In this document: one piece after another, positions 28,101 to 37,004 of the stretch
How the letters are laid out: each line of letters opens with the position of its first letter
Numbering within the stretch: position 1 is the first letter of the stretch
Assembly (NCBI GenBank): GCA_026168455.1
Contig: CM047426.1
Span: 79,635,986-79,699,985, forward strand
Length of the DNA stretch: 64,000 bases
Direction of reading: 5' to 3'
Source: Theocolax elegans
Taxonomy: Eukaryota > Arthropoda > Insecta > Hymenoptera > Cerocephalidae
Notes under the pieces: generated by a model
Seen by the model: only the letters and a program-made list of their open reading frames with translations
The model's database searches: none
What the model was told of the DNA's origin: nothing
Program-made: the position numbers and the translations under genes

Positions 28101-31100
28101 TCTGGAAATTGATTTTGATTTATTCGCGAACAGTATTAAATTATTAAAATTACAGAGACCAGAGTCGCCAAACACTACAGAACAGTTCTTAGAGTTGAAT
28201 TAGAGTTAAATTAATTAACTACTCTAAGAGATAGAGTTAAAAATGAACTCTAACGGTAGAGTAAGAAAAGTAACTCTATTAGAGTTAATTTTAACTCTAC
28301 GACAAATTAACTCGATCACTAGAGTTAAAATTAACTCTACCAGTTTAAGCGTGATAGAAATCGAGACTTTGAAACAGCATACATTTTACTTTGGTCGTGG
28401 TACGTATATAAATTATAGTATATACTATATATGTTTATAAAAAACTAAATTTTTAACTATTTAAATTATTTCATGGGGATAATAAGTTTTATTCTTGATT
28501 AATCAAAAGCTTGCAGGCGTTACCGAATATCTTAAGTCATATTTCATAATAAGAGGTATTGACTTATCCTGTAAGATATTATTGATTAAGTAAAATGATT
28601 AATCGTTACAAAACTTTTTAATAACTACTTTTTTATCTAAACATTTTTAAAAATAAGTAAAAGTTGTAAAAATTATGTTACTTCTTGTGGAATACATCAT
28701 CACATACGAAGTTGATAGAGTTAAGATTTCTTTTCATTGAATCCGTTTCAGATTCCTGAATACATTTCCGTAAACTTAACCCTTTCAGACCCAATGTACA
28801 TTGTAATGTACATAGATGAAAAATTTTAAATTAAAAAAATTAAAACATAAATTATTAAAAATAGTACAAAAATATTTCATTAGTATTTTTACATTAATAA
28901 GATGGTATTAAAAAAATTCTATATTTAAAAATAATCGGGGTGATAAAATTATAAATAAAAATATGAAAAAATTCTAAATTAATTCGGGTCTGGAGGGGTT
29001 AAAAATTAGAATTCTAGTAATTACAAGAACAATTTAGATACATTTTACTTATTTATACCTTGATATTGATGAAAAATATTAAAGCTAAATTTAAATTGTA
29101 ATATCGAAATACGTATATGAAAAATTAAATTGAGATTAAATGAAAGTTACGTTGGTGCTTATATACAGACCGGAGAACATAGTAAATGCTTTTAACATCT
29201 AGCGCAGTTCTTTTAAAAATCTTTTCGTGCTTAACTTCCCTTGATGACCTTTTCTTCAGCTTAATTAAACGCAAACTCGTATTTTGTTACACTTGCATAA
29301 TTGCAACCCTAACTTTATGATATTTTAAGACTTTCGACTTGAATAGAAAATTTAGTGTAGTATATAAAGTTAATAATGCATGTTATTAAGTTGATAATGA
29401 ATGAAATAATACACATGGTTATTCTATTTACTAATGTTCAATTGGTTTATTAAATGTAATATTCAACCACTATTAATAAGTAAAAATCAACCTCTTTAAT
29501 GTTTTCATTAAAAGCTTTATTTTCTCTTGATTACTTTAAGCCTGATATAAACTTTTACGAGAGTTATGCAGCACTAAAGCACTATTGTCATAAAGTTGTA
29601 GCTCTTTATAGCAATTCCTCCTTCACACTAAAAATACAAAAATTTGACTGCTAACTTTATTATTATATTAAACTATACAAGACTTCCGAAATCTCAAAAA
29701 GTTACTTTATATTTTGATTGGTTATTATTTAATAAAACTGAAGTATATTGTTGCAATTACTTTCAAGTTTGTATTGTACTTAAAATACATAACTTTTGTG
29801 ATTATTCAACATATTTTTAAACTATAAGTTACATTTTAAAAGATGAAATATAAGAAATTTCTAGTATGTATCTTGGTAACTATAGGTTAGCTAGCTCCTC
29901 ATGATTATTTGTTAATATACAATACGTGCACTATGAAACATCGTGTAGTCGTGAACAATTAAATTTTCAAATTAACGTAATAAACTTATTTCTTTAACTC
30001 ATTTATATTGTTCAACTCGCGTAAATAAATTTTTGGAGTTAGATCGTAATTGGAAACTCAAAGGTTCTCTAAGTAGCGAAAATAAAAAAAAGTTGTCGAA
30101 AGCAAAGTTTTGAGTGCAATATAGTCATAAAGAAAACAGTGAGGCGCAGATCTGCACCGTCTCTTTTAAACATTTCGAAATAGTCGACGGGTCGTTTTAA
30201 AACAAGTACCGAGATGCCGCCCGGTCGTTTCGCAAATTTCGATAAATGCTTACGACGTCTGCTTGGAATTATGTGAGTTCCGCGAGGCAGTCGGCATTAA
30301 GCGCGCCACCAGGATCGGGCGACTTGCCTTCGTTTCAACTTGAATATAATTCGAGAATATGTATCAAGTTTCCTCACGGGCGCGACGACGGTATTTAGGT
30401 GATCCCGGGGCTCCGTCTTCCTCTGTGTCTTTAGGCGTCGGGCTAAACTGTGCGCGGACTTCGTATTTCGCCGTCTCAAGGGGCACCGACGACGGGGTTG
30501 GGGTAGAAAGGGAACGGAGAAGGGGGAAAGTGAAAAGAGGGAAGGGAGTAGAACGTAATTCTCTTTCACGACTATAATTACAGTTCGGAGTGAATATTTA
30601 ACCGTAACTTTCGCGAGCGTCCCGCGACTCGAGAAATGCAACAATTAATTTCTCGTTTTAACGCTCGCACGCGCTCTAGTAAAAGAACTGTATTTCTTTT
30701 CCCTCTCGATTCGTGAATTTATTTGTTTACGGATAATGCTGCACCGATTACAATTATTTTGCATGGTAAAATATTTATACCAAAAATTTTTAATGGAAAC
30801 GTTTTTTTAATTACTTATCGTAAATAATTATGCTTTAAGGATTGCGTTCAAAGTTATTACAATTTTAATTCAATTTCTTAAGGATTTTTTATGTAATTTT
30901 ATTAAGATATTATGGTTGCAATACAATGTAATAGGAATGTGAGGGCCCTGCAATTTAGAGTACAAGGAAATAAATTTTACAATTCTCCTAAAACATATTG
31001 ATAATATAAGTAAAATAATATAATAAAACAAAAAATATAAATTACATGTATAGCACTAATTGCTACTATTTAGTATATCATCTTGAACAAAAGAAAAAGC

Positions 31101-33627
31101 ATAATAAACCTCAAAACTCGTACATTAAAGCCATAACAATAAAAAGAAATGTAAACCAACAGAAATGATATCAGCAATCCTTGGAGTATTTACAGCAGTT
31201 CGTTAAAAAGGCGCACTATTCGGCCTTATCTCGAATTGTTAAAACACACCACGATAAATAATGTTATTTTTTTTTATTTCGAAAGAAAATATACCACTCG
31301 GATCCATATTACACGAAAGATACAAAAAAAGTGCAACTAGAATTAATTATACAAGTCTTAAAACTGCAAATACCAAACTCGGAAAAAGCAGCGCATCTTT
31401 GCCACACGATCAGCCGCCAAACTTTTTTAACGAAAAAAAAAACAAGAGAGCAAGGTACGGCATAATTACAGCAAACAAAAAGAGAGAAAAAGAGACGAGT
31501 ATACGTAAAAAAGCGCAAGGAAAAAAAAATTCCATATCTCGCTCGGGTAAAGATCGCTGAGAGCAGATGCTTGTACCGCGAATTCCCAAAGTTCCCTCCT
31601 TTTACTGCAGTTACTTTCAGCTCATTTCCTCCCCCCTTTTCGCATGTCGTTCACGCGCGCGAACACCGCCCTTTTTCCGACGCGCATCAAGACGAGACGA
31701 AGAAAGACACGCGAGCTACTTTTTCTTTCTTCCTAAACGGCTGCACACGTAAATGCAGCTCAAAATAATTCGATTTCTATCTCTGGACTTATTTGTCAGG
31801 GTATGAAATTGAAGTGGTTGTAACTTTATGGTTTTAAAGCTACAATATTGTTATTGTTTTTTACTTTTCTTTTTAGTATATTAGACCTTTTCGTTTATTT
31901 TTTAAAGCATTATTACAGAAATACCTCATGTGATATTTTGAAAGCACTTTTGTGGTTTAAGTTATACGATACTTTTTCAACTATAAAAAGGTAAACACGA
32001 GGACGACACTTTTATCCGGTGTATATACACACACATCTATATATACTACGTGTACAATTACGTAAGATTTGTTATTTTATTAATTTTAATGTAAATTTTA
32101 AAACGTTACAATTGATTTTTAAATATCTAGTAAATAACAAATTATTAAGATATTAATAATAGTAGCACAAAAATTTAGTATATTTGTAAATATCATTTAT
32201 GTGGTCTACAACTCGACAAATATCATGGCATGTCTAACGGAAACTGCGTTAGTGTAGTTACGTGACTAAATTTAACCCAGCTAGTTAGGATTTAAGGCTG
32301 CAATTTCTCAGGGAATTTTTGTCGGTTGTATATACCCCGATAGACAATCAGTATTCGAATATTTCGTTAATGTAAAATAATGTTATAAGATCTTTCTTTA
32401 AATACAAAAAATGAAAACAAGTCCTATACGTTGTTTCATTCGTAGTTTAGTTATAAAGAATACAATTCATACAATGAACAATAAATAACGTTGATTGTTT
32501 TCTATTTCAAAATTATATAACTGTATAGATTTTATTATTATAGACATTGTTAATCGATTATTTATAGTGAAATAAGAATTGCGAATAATACAAAAATAAA
32601 AAATATGTATGGATTTAAAACTTTCGATTGTGTAAATATAATATATATTTACATATTTATACGTAATAATTTTTCCAGCAAAAAGATAAAAAATGGGTTC
32701 TTCTTTGTACATAAACAATAATCCTACAGGAACATTGAGAAATGACAAGGAATATTAATGAGAAGGAATGCTTTACCATAATAACAACTCAATTGACTTT
32801 GATTTACTGGAAACTGACTGCTAAACATCATTCAGCTCATATACAATGGCACAACACCCTCTAATACCATAGCAATTACAGAATCAACACTACCCTAAGA
32901 GTGTCAAAGCACCCTCGAAAAAAATCCCCACGTATAACCGAAACGAAACGAACATTTCTCAAGAAAATTGATGACGCAACGAAACATCTTTCACCCTCTT
33001 TAAAACAATCGCAGCGCCCCGTACAATCTACATGTAATCCCCGCGATATTTCATCTGGTCCTTAGCTCCGAAATAAAAAGAAAAAAAAAAAGAAGAGGAA
33101 TAGGAAGAGGAAGAAGAAAAAAAGAGGCGGCTTACAAACGAAGAAGGAAAAAAGACATTCAACTGATTCATCACGTCAAACGTTCAACTTCATCATTCCC
33201 CTAGTTTGGGAGACTCCTCGTAAAAGACACGAGATAATAGAACGCGATCATCGCGGATTGACGCGTTCTGCGTAAATACGTGAAGACGCGGTCCTCGTAA
33301 ACACGCATGCGGACCGTGTATAAACAGTAGGTTTCGCGCGTATAAACACGCATGCGCGCCTAACTTAACCCGCTTGTATATAAAGACGCGCAATCGTAAA
33401 CAATGAGTAATGTGCGGGACGTACACGCCGACGCACGTAACCTAATGCACAGGTGGCTTAAATGGAAATTACGTTTAGCTGGACTGCTTGCGTGGATTAT
33501 GTACATCGAGTATATGCGGGTTTCACGGTGTTTTTGGTCAAAAAATAAATTTCGGACTAATTTGCACCTTGTTTGTATTTAATGGAGGATTTTTTTCTAT
33601 TTTTTAATTAAGGGGTTTATATTACTA

Positions 33628-33673
<46 letters not shown>

Positions 33674-36600
33674 AACGTTTATATTTATAAATTTAATCAT
33701 TTTTAGTATTAATTGATATGTCAAATAACTTTTATTCAATAAAACATCTATAATAATCCATGTACATGATCACATATTCTGATTTTTGCCGAAAGATTGT
33801 TAAAGATAATTCATGGGTTCCAATTATACTTATATAGAATCAAAATAATTTTTTATTCAATTATATTATCCTTTTTAATTAAAAAATCGAAAAAATAATA
33901 TTTTTAAAAATACTCTAAATCACATTAAATGATAATACGGCTCAATAGTAAATAAATTGATAAATCTATGTTCGACGGATGTATAATCTAATCTCTTTCT
34001 AATCTGGTCAAAATACAATTGTAGCGACGATCCCTCTGTTGTTCGAAATCCTAAATTAAGTGGTTCCTAATAGCCATTTCATTAACATTGAATTCAGGCC
34101 ACACCACAATACACACAAAATAAACATCACTAGCGCACGAACACAATACATCCATTGAAAGTTTCGAGGAGTTTCGTTTACATAATACAATGCGCACTTT
34201 GCACTTAAATCCAACGCCCAGACTTTTGTTCCTATATCAACACTCGATTACTCTATTTGCCTCTAGACATTATAAAAAGAATTTTTCCCCGCTTTTTCGT
34301 TCATGTAGATAGTTTGAAAAAGCCACGTTAAGGGGATACCTCATGAGAAAGTCATCGTAACACGGATGGTTACGAGGCAACGATACACGATCGTTTACGA
34401 TACATTTTGTTGGTTATAAAAGCCGCGGGAGAGAAGAAAAGTTTTATCCGCGCTTTGTACGCCTGTCTTTGTACAACAAAACGGGCGACGATTTTCTAGA
34501 AATCATAAAACCTTATGTCTCGGATACTGTTAAATGATCGTTCGATTTGGTGAAACAATTTTCTCAGGCCGGAATAGAGCCCAGGGAAACGATAAGCGCG
34601 ATAAAAAGGAAGACAAGTCGGAAGATTATATAGTTTCGTGTTCGATCGCTCGGTAGAACATAAACGGCTAGGTGTTAATCCACATAAACGTTTACTCAGT
34701 TATTGTCTTGAGCTTCTTACATTCATTTAACTAAACATTTGACATCGAATAATAGTTAAACAATTGCCGAGTACCTCGAGTTTAAAATATATAATTATTA
34801 TTATCTCGAGTTGGATATCTTTGCAATTAAAAGCTAATGCAGACCAAGTTAACTCTGGTACATACATTTTTTCAAGTCAAGGTTTGAAAGAGACGGTACT
34901 CGCGTTCATTTAACAAAATGTAAATCATATCCTCGTATGTGAAATGTTGATCATGTGGTTGGGTGAGGAGGGAAGGAGTGGGGAGGGGAGGGGGGAAGCG
35001 GACAAAGGGAGAGAACGTCGCATGGGTGCATATACACATCTGGTTAGGTAATAGAGGGGAAGGTGAACACAAATCATAAAACAACGTAACCAAAACTGGT
35101 TGATTTAAGCCCGTAAAACGTCCCCGGGAGGCCGAGTAATCAAAGAGACTTTGAAGGTAGGGTTAATCGAGGTGCCATACCATGGAAAACCGAGCCCAGC
35201 TGCAATTGCATATTACCGAGTAAGGAGACGCTTGCGCATCCACTTGACGATGCAGGTGCGCGCACCCGGTAATGCGAGATATAATGTATAAGCCGCGTAC
35301 GTGGGACCATATATCAATATAGATACCCGTACAAACCCGTATACCCGAGGCATCTATATAAACGCCCCTTCCGAGGTACACGCTCGCGCGCGCGCAAGAG
35401 AGAGAGAGGGAGAGCGTGAGAGAGAGGCCGCGCGCGTTTACTTGTAGGCGAGGCGCCGCACCACCGCCGCGCCCTTACGGCGTCGTATTCCATGACCACT
35501 CGATCAACGCCCTGTCGTTCTCTGACAGTGACTTACTCCGGTACGCTCGATTCCCTACACCCCACCCCCTCCCCCCATCATCCCTGTTACCTATATGTAC
35601 ACATCGAAGCCGAAATGTTATCTATTCATCTTTCCTTGGGCCCTCGGAAACCCAAGGTTCCTTCCCTGGTAATTGATTTTTCTCTTATACTGTTTATTTT
35701 TATCCGTTTTTCTCGATAACTTTACAATTGGTTCAGATCTTTGATCGGATCTAATTTCTACCTAAATCATTCCATACAGTTTACTTAAAGATTTTGCGTT
35801 TACTCCGACACGTTTCATTACATTATATTTTGCTTATTCATATGTTTTATCGTCATTATATTTCATACATGTATAGTTTTTTCATATTCTAAATTAAAAT
35901 AATCAACATAAGAATTAATTATCAATATTTTCACATTCATTTTAATCTAATAAAAGTTATATATTGTTATTTGTTCAATCACATAATTATTATTGTTTTA
36001 ATATAATCATAATTAAATTTACTTTTATTTTTATATTTTAGTTCAATTTAATTTATTGTACATTATTTAAGTAGTATAATTTATTCACTTATATTTTTAT
36101 TTATAATAAATTAAAACTCTCTTATCGATAAATATTTAATACTGAACAAATAATATATTTTTTATTCTTTAACAAAATTTTTTTGCATTTTTCATTAAAT
36201 ATTAACATTAAATATTAGTGCACTTTTATATGCAGACGAATAATTGAACTAGATATTTAACTATTCATTTTCTTGGAAACTTCCGATATCAAGCACTTTG
36301 GAATTTTGCCATCTAACGGAGTATGTTTCATGAGAATGCTAGGCAATGTTAATTGTATTAAAATCAGTAATATATTTTATTTTAAACAGATTAAATGTGA
36401 AAATTAATAATAACATTTTGTATTGCCGGTAATCCAAAACCATTGTGTGAAATTAAATAATTTTTGTTTAAACGATTACATTTATTTTATTAAATGCATT
36501 TTCGAGTTGATTACGTCTTTTGTCCAACTACCTATTAACTTCCAATTATTTCCAATTATTATTACTTTTCATAGGATAATAATTATTGTTTAATATATGT

Positions 36601-37004
36601 ATGTTTTAAAGAGAAAAATTATAACATGGTATTTTATGTTGAAACCATTTGTAAAATAATGTCCAAATAATATTCACATCTATGCAAATCCATTTTTAAA
36701 GTGCTCTTCTGTATATGTAGTTTTTAGTTATATATTTCATTGTAACAAACTCTACTTGATAATGTATTTCATTTAATTGTTTGTTATTAAAAATAAAAAT
36801 TTGAAATATGTTAAAACTTACCGGAGTCGATAACAGTATAGCGTGGATTCGAGGTGTCGATTGGTAACATATCCTTCACCCAAGATATAATAGGAGGAGG
36901 TGACCCAACTGCCGAACACGAAAGCAATGCACTATGATTTCTTTCTACAACTTTTGTCGTTGGCGCTTGTGTGATCAATGGAAAACCCGTTGGCAATTTG
37001 TCGG
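8319..37004 (-). CDS. Lar: Lar receptor-type protein tyrosine phosphatase, partial (Ig2 to FN3-4)
   Basis: Gene-level entry joining eight exons: 36822-37004, 15751-15861, 14115-14390, 13675-13959, 11309-11409, 10199-10528, 9833-9983 and 8319-8615. They total 1734 nt and read through without a stop. Every intron begins GT and ends AG; phases are 1 except the introns on either side of 10199-10528, which are phase 0. The product is the extracellular part of a type IIa receptor tyrosine phosphatase (LAR/PTPRD/PTPRS group), a neuronal adhesion receptor acting in axon guidance and synapse assembly. Identity rests on the domain order Ig2, Ig3, FN3 1-4 and on linker strings shared with the family, such as [29 protein letters not shown]-like RGEGATT and VPGAPPRN. 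Missing here are the signal peptide, heparan-sulfate-binding Ig1, later FN3 domains, membrane segment and the D1/D2 phosphatase domains. Both ends are open because the window is too short. Confidence 0.96.
8616..9832 (-). other. Lar: Lar intron between FN3-3 and FN3-4 exons
   Basis: 1217 bp, phase 1. Contains a CA/TA low-complexity block at 9354-9548 and a mixed-composition patch at 9600-9780 with short meaningless open frames on both strands. No further exon was recognised. Confidence 0.8.
9354..9548. repeat. CA/TA alternating low-complexity block
   Basis: Runs of CA, TA and TACG units over about 195 bases, including a palindromic-looking middle (tatatacgtatatacgtatg). The Tyr/Ile-rich frames across it are artefacts. 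Confidence 0.85.
9833..9983 (-). CDS. Lar: Lar exon: second half of FN3 domain 3
   Basis: 151 nt, phase 0 in and phase 1 out, with acceptor ttgtaccaatag and donor G|GTAAGAAC. It encodes [20 protein letters not shown], then [20 protein letters not shown] and [10 protein letters not shown]. This contains the FN3 E/F core ([19 protein letters not shown]) and the strictly family-like RGEGATT turn and VRTKQY exit; fly Lar has [20 protein letters not shown] is a possible N-glycosylation site. The exon is short and not evident as an open frame on this strand; it was found by reading the strand opposite a misleading plus-strand open frame. The G left at the donor joins TC of the next exon to give valine in QY-V-PGAPP. 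Confidence 0.95.
10199..10528 (-). CDS. Lar: Lar exon: rest of FN3-2 and first half of FN3-3
   Basis: 330 nt (110 codons), phase 0 at both ends, with acceptor caaacaataacag. It starts [20 protein letters not shown] and runs through [18 protein letters not shown] and KTQQG to the FN3-3 start [31 protein letters not shown] and YWNDTYAK. The FN3 core motifs TIRVQALT and LKWNKP are intact, and NDT is a possible glycosylation site. The donor is AAG|GTTTTT, which is weak. It was chosen because the next exon begins in phase 0 with EKHHRK, matching fly NDTYANQAHHKR, and because the frame stays open only a little further. Confidence 0.93.
10529..11308 (-). other. Lar: Lar intron within FN3-2
   Basis: 780 bp, phase 0, uniformly AT-rich. 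No repeat or candidate exon was noticed. Confidence 0.8.
11309..11409 (-). CDS. Lar: Lar exon: first third of FN3 domain 2
   Basis: 101 nt, entering in phase 1 and leaving in phase 0, with acceptor tgttttacag and donor ACA|GTTAGT. It encodes [20 protein letters not shown] and then [13 protein letters not shown]. This is the A/B-strand half of FN3-2, with the domain's conserved tryptophan (IQWDEP) and the [10 protein letters not shown] turn that continues in the next exon. The exon was found by extending the reading frame of its neighbours and by similarity to fly Lar SAPRNVQVR...[19 protein letters not shown]. It is too short to stand out as an open frame. The donor GTTAGT is slightly off consensus. 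Confidence 0.93.
11955..11978 (-). CDS. Lar: Candidate 24-nt Lar microexon between FN3-1 and FN3-2
   Basis: Lies in the phase-1 intron between exons 13675-13959 and 11309-11409. On the minus strand it is preceded by accttttctatatag, a usable pyrimidine tract and AG, and followed by the consensus donor GTAAGTCA. Its 24 nt preserve the frame. Spliced in, it turns TTGET-K-PGS into TTGET-TESTNGGS-K-PGS, an eight-residue Ser/Thr/Gly-rich insert in the linker between two FN3 domains. There is no stop, and the stretch is GC-richer than its surroundings. Vertebrate LAR-type receptors are known for short alternatively spliced inserts, so an optional cassette is plausible. Chance occurrence cannot be excluded without transcripts. 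Confidence 0.5.
13106..13144. repeat. TA dinucleotide microsatellite
   Basis: An almost uninterrupted (TA) run of about 38 bases with one TG interruption. Confidence 0.9.
13675..13959 (-). CDS. Lar: Lar exon: fibronectin type III domain 1
   Basis: 285 nt, phase 1 to 1, with acceptor tttttgttcag and donor A|GTCAGTAT. A single exon holds FN3-1, from [20 protein letters not shown] to [13 protein letters not shown]3 hallmarks are the B-strand tryptophan in KLSWSYKGP, the YYVIQHKPK strand, the [17 protein letters not shown] core and the closing GxGxxS-type loop (GRGPQSAP). The donor is GTCAGT rather than GTAAGT. It was kept because the joined codon AAA gives TTGET-K-PGSAP, aligning with fly TTGETKMESAP. 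The 2.3 kb intron that follows holds the 24-nt candidate microexon at 11955-11978. Confidence 0.95.
14115..14390 (-). CDS. Lar: Lar exon: Ig domain 3
   Basis: 276 nt, phase 1 to 1, with acceptor aaattttcag and donor T|GTGAGTAA. One exon encodes the whole third Ig domain of about 91 residues, from [13 protein letters not shown] to [12 protein letters not shown]. Visible Ig features are the first cysteine in [11 protein letters not shown], the tryptophan in YVKWRKEP and the second cysteine in [17 protein letters not shown] and NAT are possible N-glycosylation sites. The donor was chosen because T plus CA of the next exon gives serine in VKVHS-LPLAP, corresponding to VKVQSLP in fly Lar. Without this splice the frame runs into TAA a few bases on. 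In the family, Ig1-3 form the ligand-binding head. Confidence 0.96.
14391..15750 (-). other. Lar: Lar intron between Ig2 and Ig3 (meB-equivalent position)
   Basis: 1360 bp, phase 1, AT-rich. It falls between LYVR and RRVPP, where vertebrate relatives insert a four-residue microexon. Good acceptors (for example near 15185) and a GTAAGT donor near 14513 were examined, but none gave an open in-phase microexon. Confidence 0.75.
15751..15861 (-). CDS. Lar: Lar exon: second half of Ig domain 2
   Basis: 111 nt, phase 1 to 1. The acceptor reads gttattttcag and the donor is A|GTAAGTAT. It encodes [20 protein letters not shown] and then [17 protein letters not shown]. This supplies the F-strand YxC motif (YECVA) that pairs with the cysteine of the preceding exon, plus the DxGxYxC signature of Ig I-set domains. 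The donor was placed at A|GTAAGT because this gives the joined reading LYVR-I-RRVPP, matching LYVKVRRVPP of fly Lar. The upstream intron interrupts Ig2 just before SLQII and the downstream intron falls between LYVR and RRVPP. These are the meA and meB positions of vertebrate family members. Confidence 0.95.
16184..17150. mobile_element. Foldback (inverted-repeat) MITE-like element, about 967 bp
   Basis: The left arm (16184-16345) reads aatgtttgacactcacattg and on. The reverse complement of the right arm (16985-17150) reads aatgtttcaaatccacatct and on. The first 100 or so bases align without gaps at about three matches in four, ending in a shared TTCGATAACT / CTCGATAACT block. A second partial copy of the left arm sits at about 16390-16460 and resembles the right arm more closely. 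No open frame for a transposase is present, so it is non-autonomous. Arm divergence suggests an old insertion; no target duplication was recognised. Confidence 0.6.
17407..17432. repeat. TC dinucleotide microsatellite
   Basis: A run of 13 TC units. Confidence 0.95.
25562..25861 (+). other. Unidentified 99-codon open frame, possible relic exon
   Basis: The plus-strand frame is open from just after a TAA at 25559-25561 to a TAA at 25859-25861. It lies in clearly less AT-rich DNA than its flanks. The translation has ordinary protein composition: [60 protein letters not shown] and [20 protein letters not shown], with two cysteines. It has no early ATG. An overlapping frame just upstream ([19 protein letters not shown]) also looks protein-like, suggesting a frameshift near 25600. 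A possible plus-strand acceptor (aaatacacag) precedes it at about 25540. I do not recognise the family. It could be an exon of a nested gene or a decayed insertion. Confidence 0.3.
26400..26417. repeat. Short TC microsatellite
   Basis: About nine CT units next to a mixed-composition patch at 26210-26480. Confidence 0.8.
27345..27565. repeat. Palindromic unit, tandem copy 1 (221 bp)
   Basis: The hairpin at 27361-27533 has arms of about 83 bp, beginning aatggtccttcgctgacc and closing ggtcagcgaaggaccatt around a very short AT loop. The unit then runs through a TA-rich spacer to the start of copy 2. Confidence 0.8.
27566..27785. repeat. Palindromic unit, tandem copy 2
   Basis: A near-identical repeat of copy 1 displaced by 221 bp, with its own hairpin at about 27582-27753. 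A few base differences from copy 1 (for example gattcttcgc against ggtccttcgc) show some divergence since duplication. Confidence 0.8.
27887..28049. repeat. Tandem 77-bp direct duplication
   Basis: 27887-27963 recurs at 27973-28049 with essentially one base change (atgcatttagac against atgcattcagac). Each copy contains ataggttaggttaag. The two are separated by nine bases. Confidence 0.85.
28776..29002. mobile_element. piggyBac-like MITE with TTAA target sites (227 bp)
   Basis: Flanked by TTAA at 28776-28779 and 28999-29002. Terminal inverted repeats are CCCTTTCAGACCC on the left and CCCCTCCAGACCC (reverse complement) on the right, three mismatches over 13. The interior is AT-rich without coding capacity. 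TTAA target duplication together with termini starting CC(C/T) is the known signature of piggyBac-type elements. Its length and lack of a frame make it a miniature, non-autonomous copy. Confidence 0.65.
30100..30700. other. CpG-rich island in the 21 kb intron
   Basis: CpG-dense DNA with a polypurine stretch at about 30507-30550. The Arg/Ser/Leu-rich translations on both strands look like islands of composition rather than genes. Regulatory use is only a suggestion. Confidence 0.35.
33070..33128. repeat. Polypurine tract
   Basis: About 60 bases, almost all A and G (aaaaagaaaaaaaaaaagaa and on). On the minus (Lar sense) strand it is a long pyrimidine tract followed by tttcggag, an acceptor-like arrangement. 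The sequence after it has no in-phase open exon with a good donor. Confidence 0.8.
33632..33669. repeat. TA dinucleotide microsatellite
   Basis: A pure (TA) run of about 38 bases. Confidence 0.95.
34860..35680. other. CpG-rich island in the 21 kb intron
   Basis: Much richer in G, C and CpG than its surroundings, with CG-alternating DNA at about 35381-35437 (gctcgcgcgcgcgcaagag and an adjoining GA run) and the G-quadruplex motif. Open frames here on both strands lack protein character. Lying 1.1 kb downstream of the Ig2 exon, it may be an enhancer or an internal promoter; nothing in the sequence decides between them. Confidence 0.4.
34970..34995 (+). other. G-quadruplex motif
   Basis: On the plus strand, G-runs of 3, 4, 4 and 6 are separated by loops of 7, 1 and 1, fitting the G3+N1-7 pattern. 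It lies at the edge of the island at 34860-35680. The plus strand is the template for Lar. Confidence 0.55.
36822..37004 (-). CDS. Lar: Lar exon: first half of Ig domain 2
   Basis: 183 nt. The acceptor reads tttttgttacag on the minus strand and the donor is G|GTAAGT. The exon starts with the last two bases of a codon and ends with one base (phase 1 to 1). It encodes about 60 residues, beginning [14 protein letters not shown], as in insect Lar after the Ig1 linker. The Ig B-strand cysteine is in LLSCSAVG and the C-strand tryptophan in ISWVKD; the conserved DTSNPRYTV segment follows. NHS is a possible N-glycosylation site. The second Ig cysteine lies in the next exon, 21 kb away, so this Ig fold is split by a huge intron. 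The family call is very secure. Confidence 0.95.

Larger units (their letters stand above)
26628..28355. mobile_element. 1.73 kb non-autonomous DNA transposon with AGAGTTA subterminal repeats
   Basis: Terminal inverted repeats of 36 bp (26628-26663 and 28320-28355) differ at two positions; both begin ATCACGCTTAAACTG and continue into AGAGTTAATTTTAACTC. Inside each end lie about 150 bp packed with AGAGTTA / TAACTCT motifs in both orientations (26643-26790 and 28195-28340). This is the arrangement of transposase-binding subterminal repeats in several cut-and-paste families. The centre contains an imperfect inverted repeat pair, two tandem hairpins and a 77-bp duplication. No transposase frame is present. 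I could not recognise a target-site duplication, so the superfamily is left open. Confidence 0.7.
15862..36821 (-). other. Lar: 21 kb Lar intron splitting Ig2 (meA-equivalent position)
   Basis: 20,960 bp, phase 1. Contents noted separately are a foldback element (16184-17150), a TC repeat (17407-17432), an open frame at 25562-25861, a 1.73 kb element (26628-28355), a TTAA-flanked MITE (28776-29002) and a TA repeat (33632-33669). CpG-rich or mixed islands lie near 18950-19160, 20150-20480, 23640-24060, 26210-26480, 30100-30700, 33180-33480 and 34860-35680. Other stretches, such as 19200-20100, 20650-21500, 22600-23600, 24100-25500, 29000-30050, 30700-31550, 31800-33000 and 35700-36800, are AT-rich with nothing recognisable. 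No convincing cassette exon was found. Confidence 0.75.

Noticed and set aside
35537..35554. 18-nt in-frame candidate at the meA position with a GTAAGTCA donor
   Set aside because: The acceptor is preceded by a G-rich purine tract (ggaggggg-type), not pyrimidines, so recognition is unlikely.
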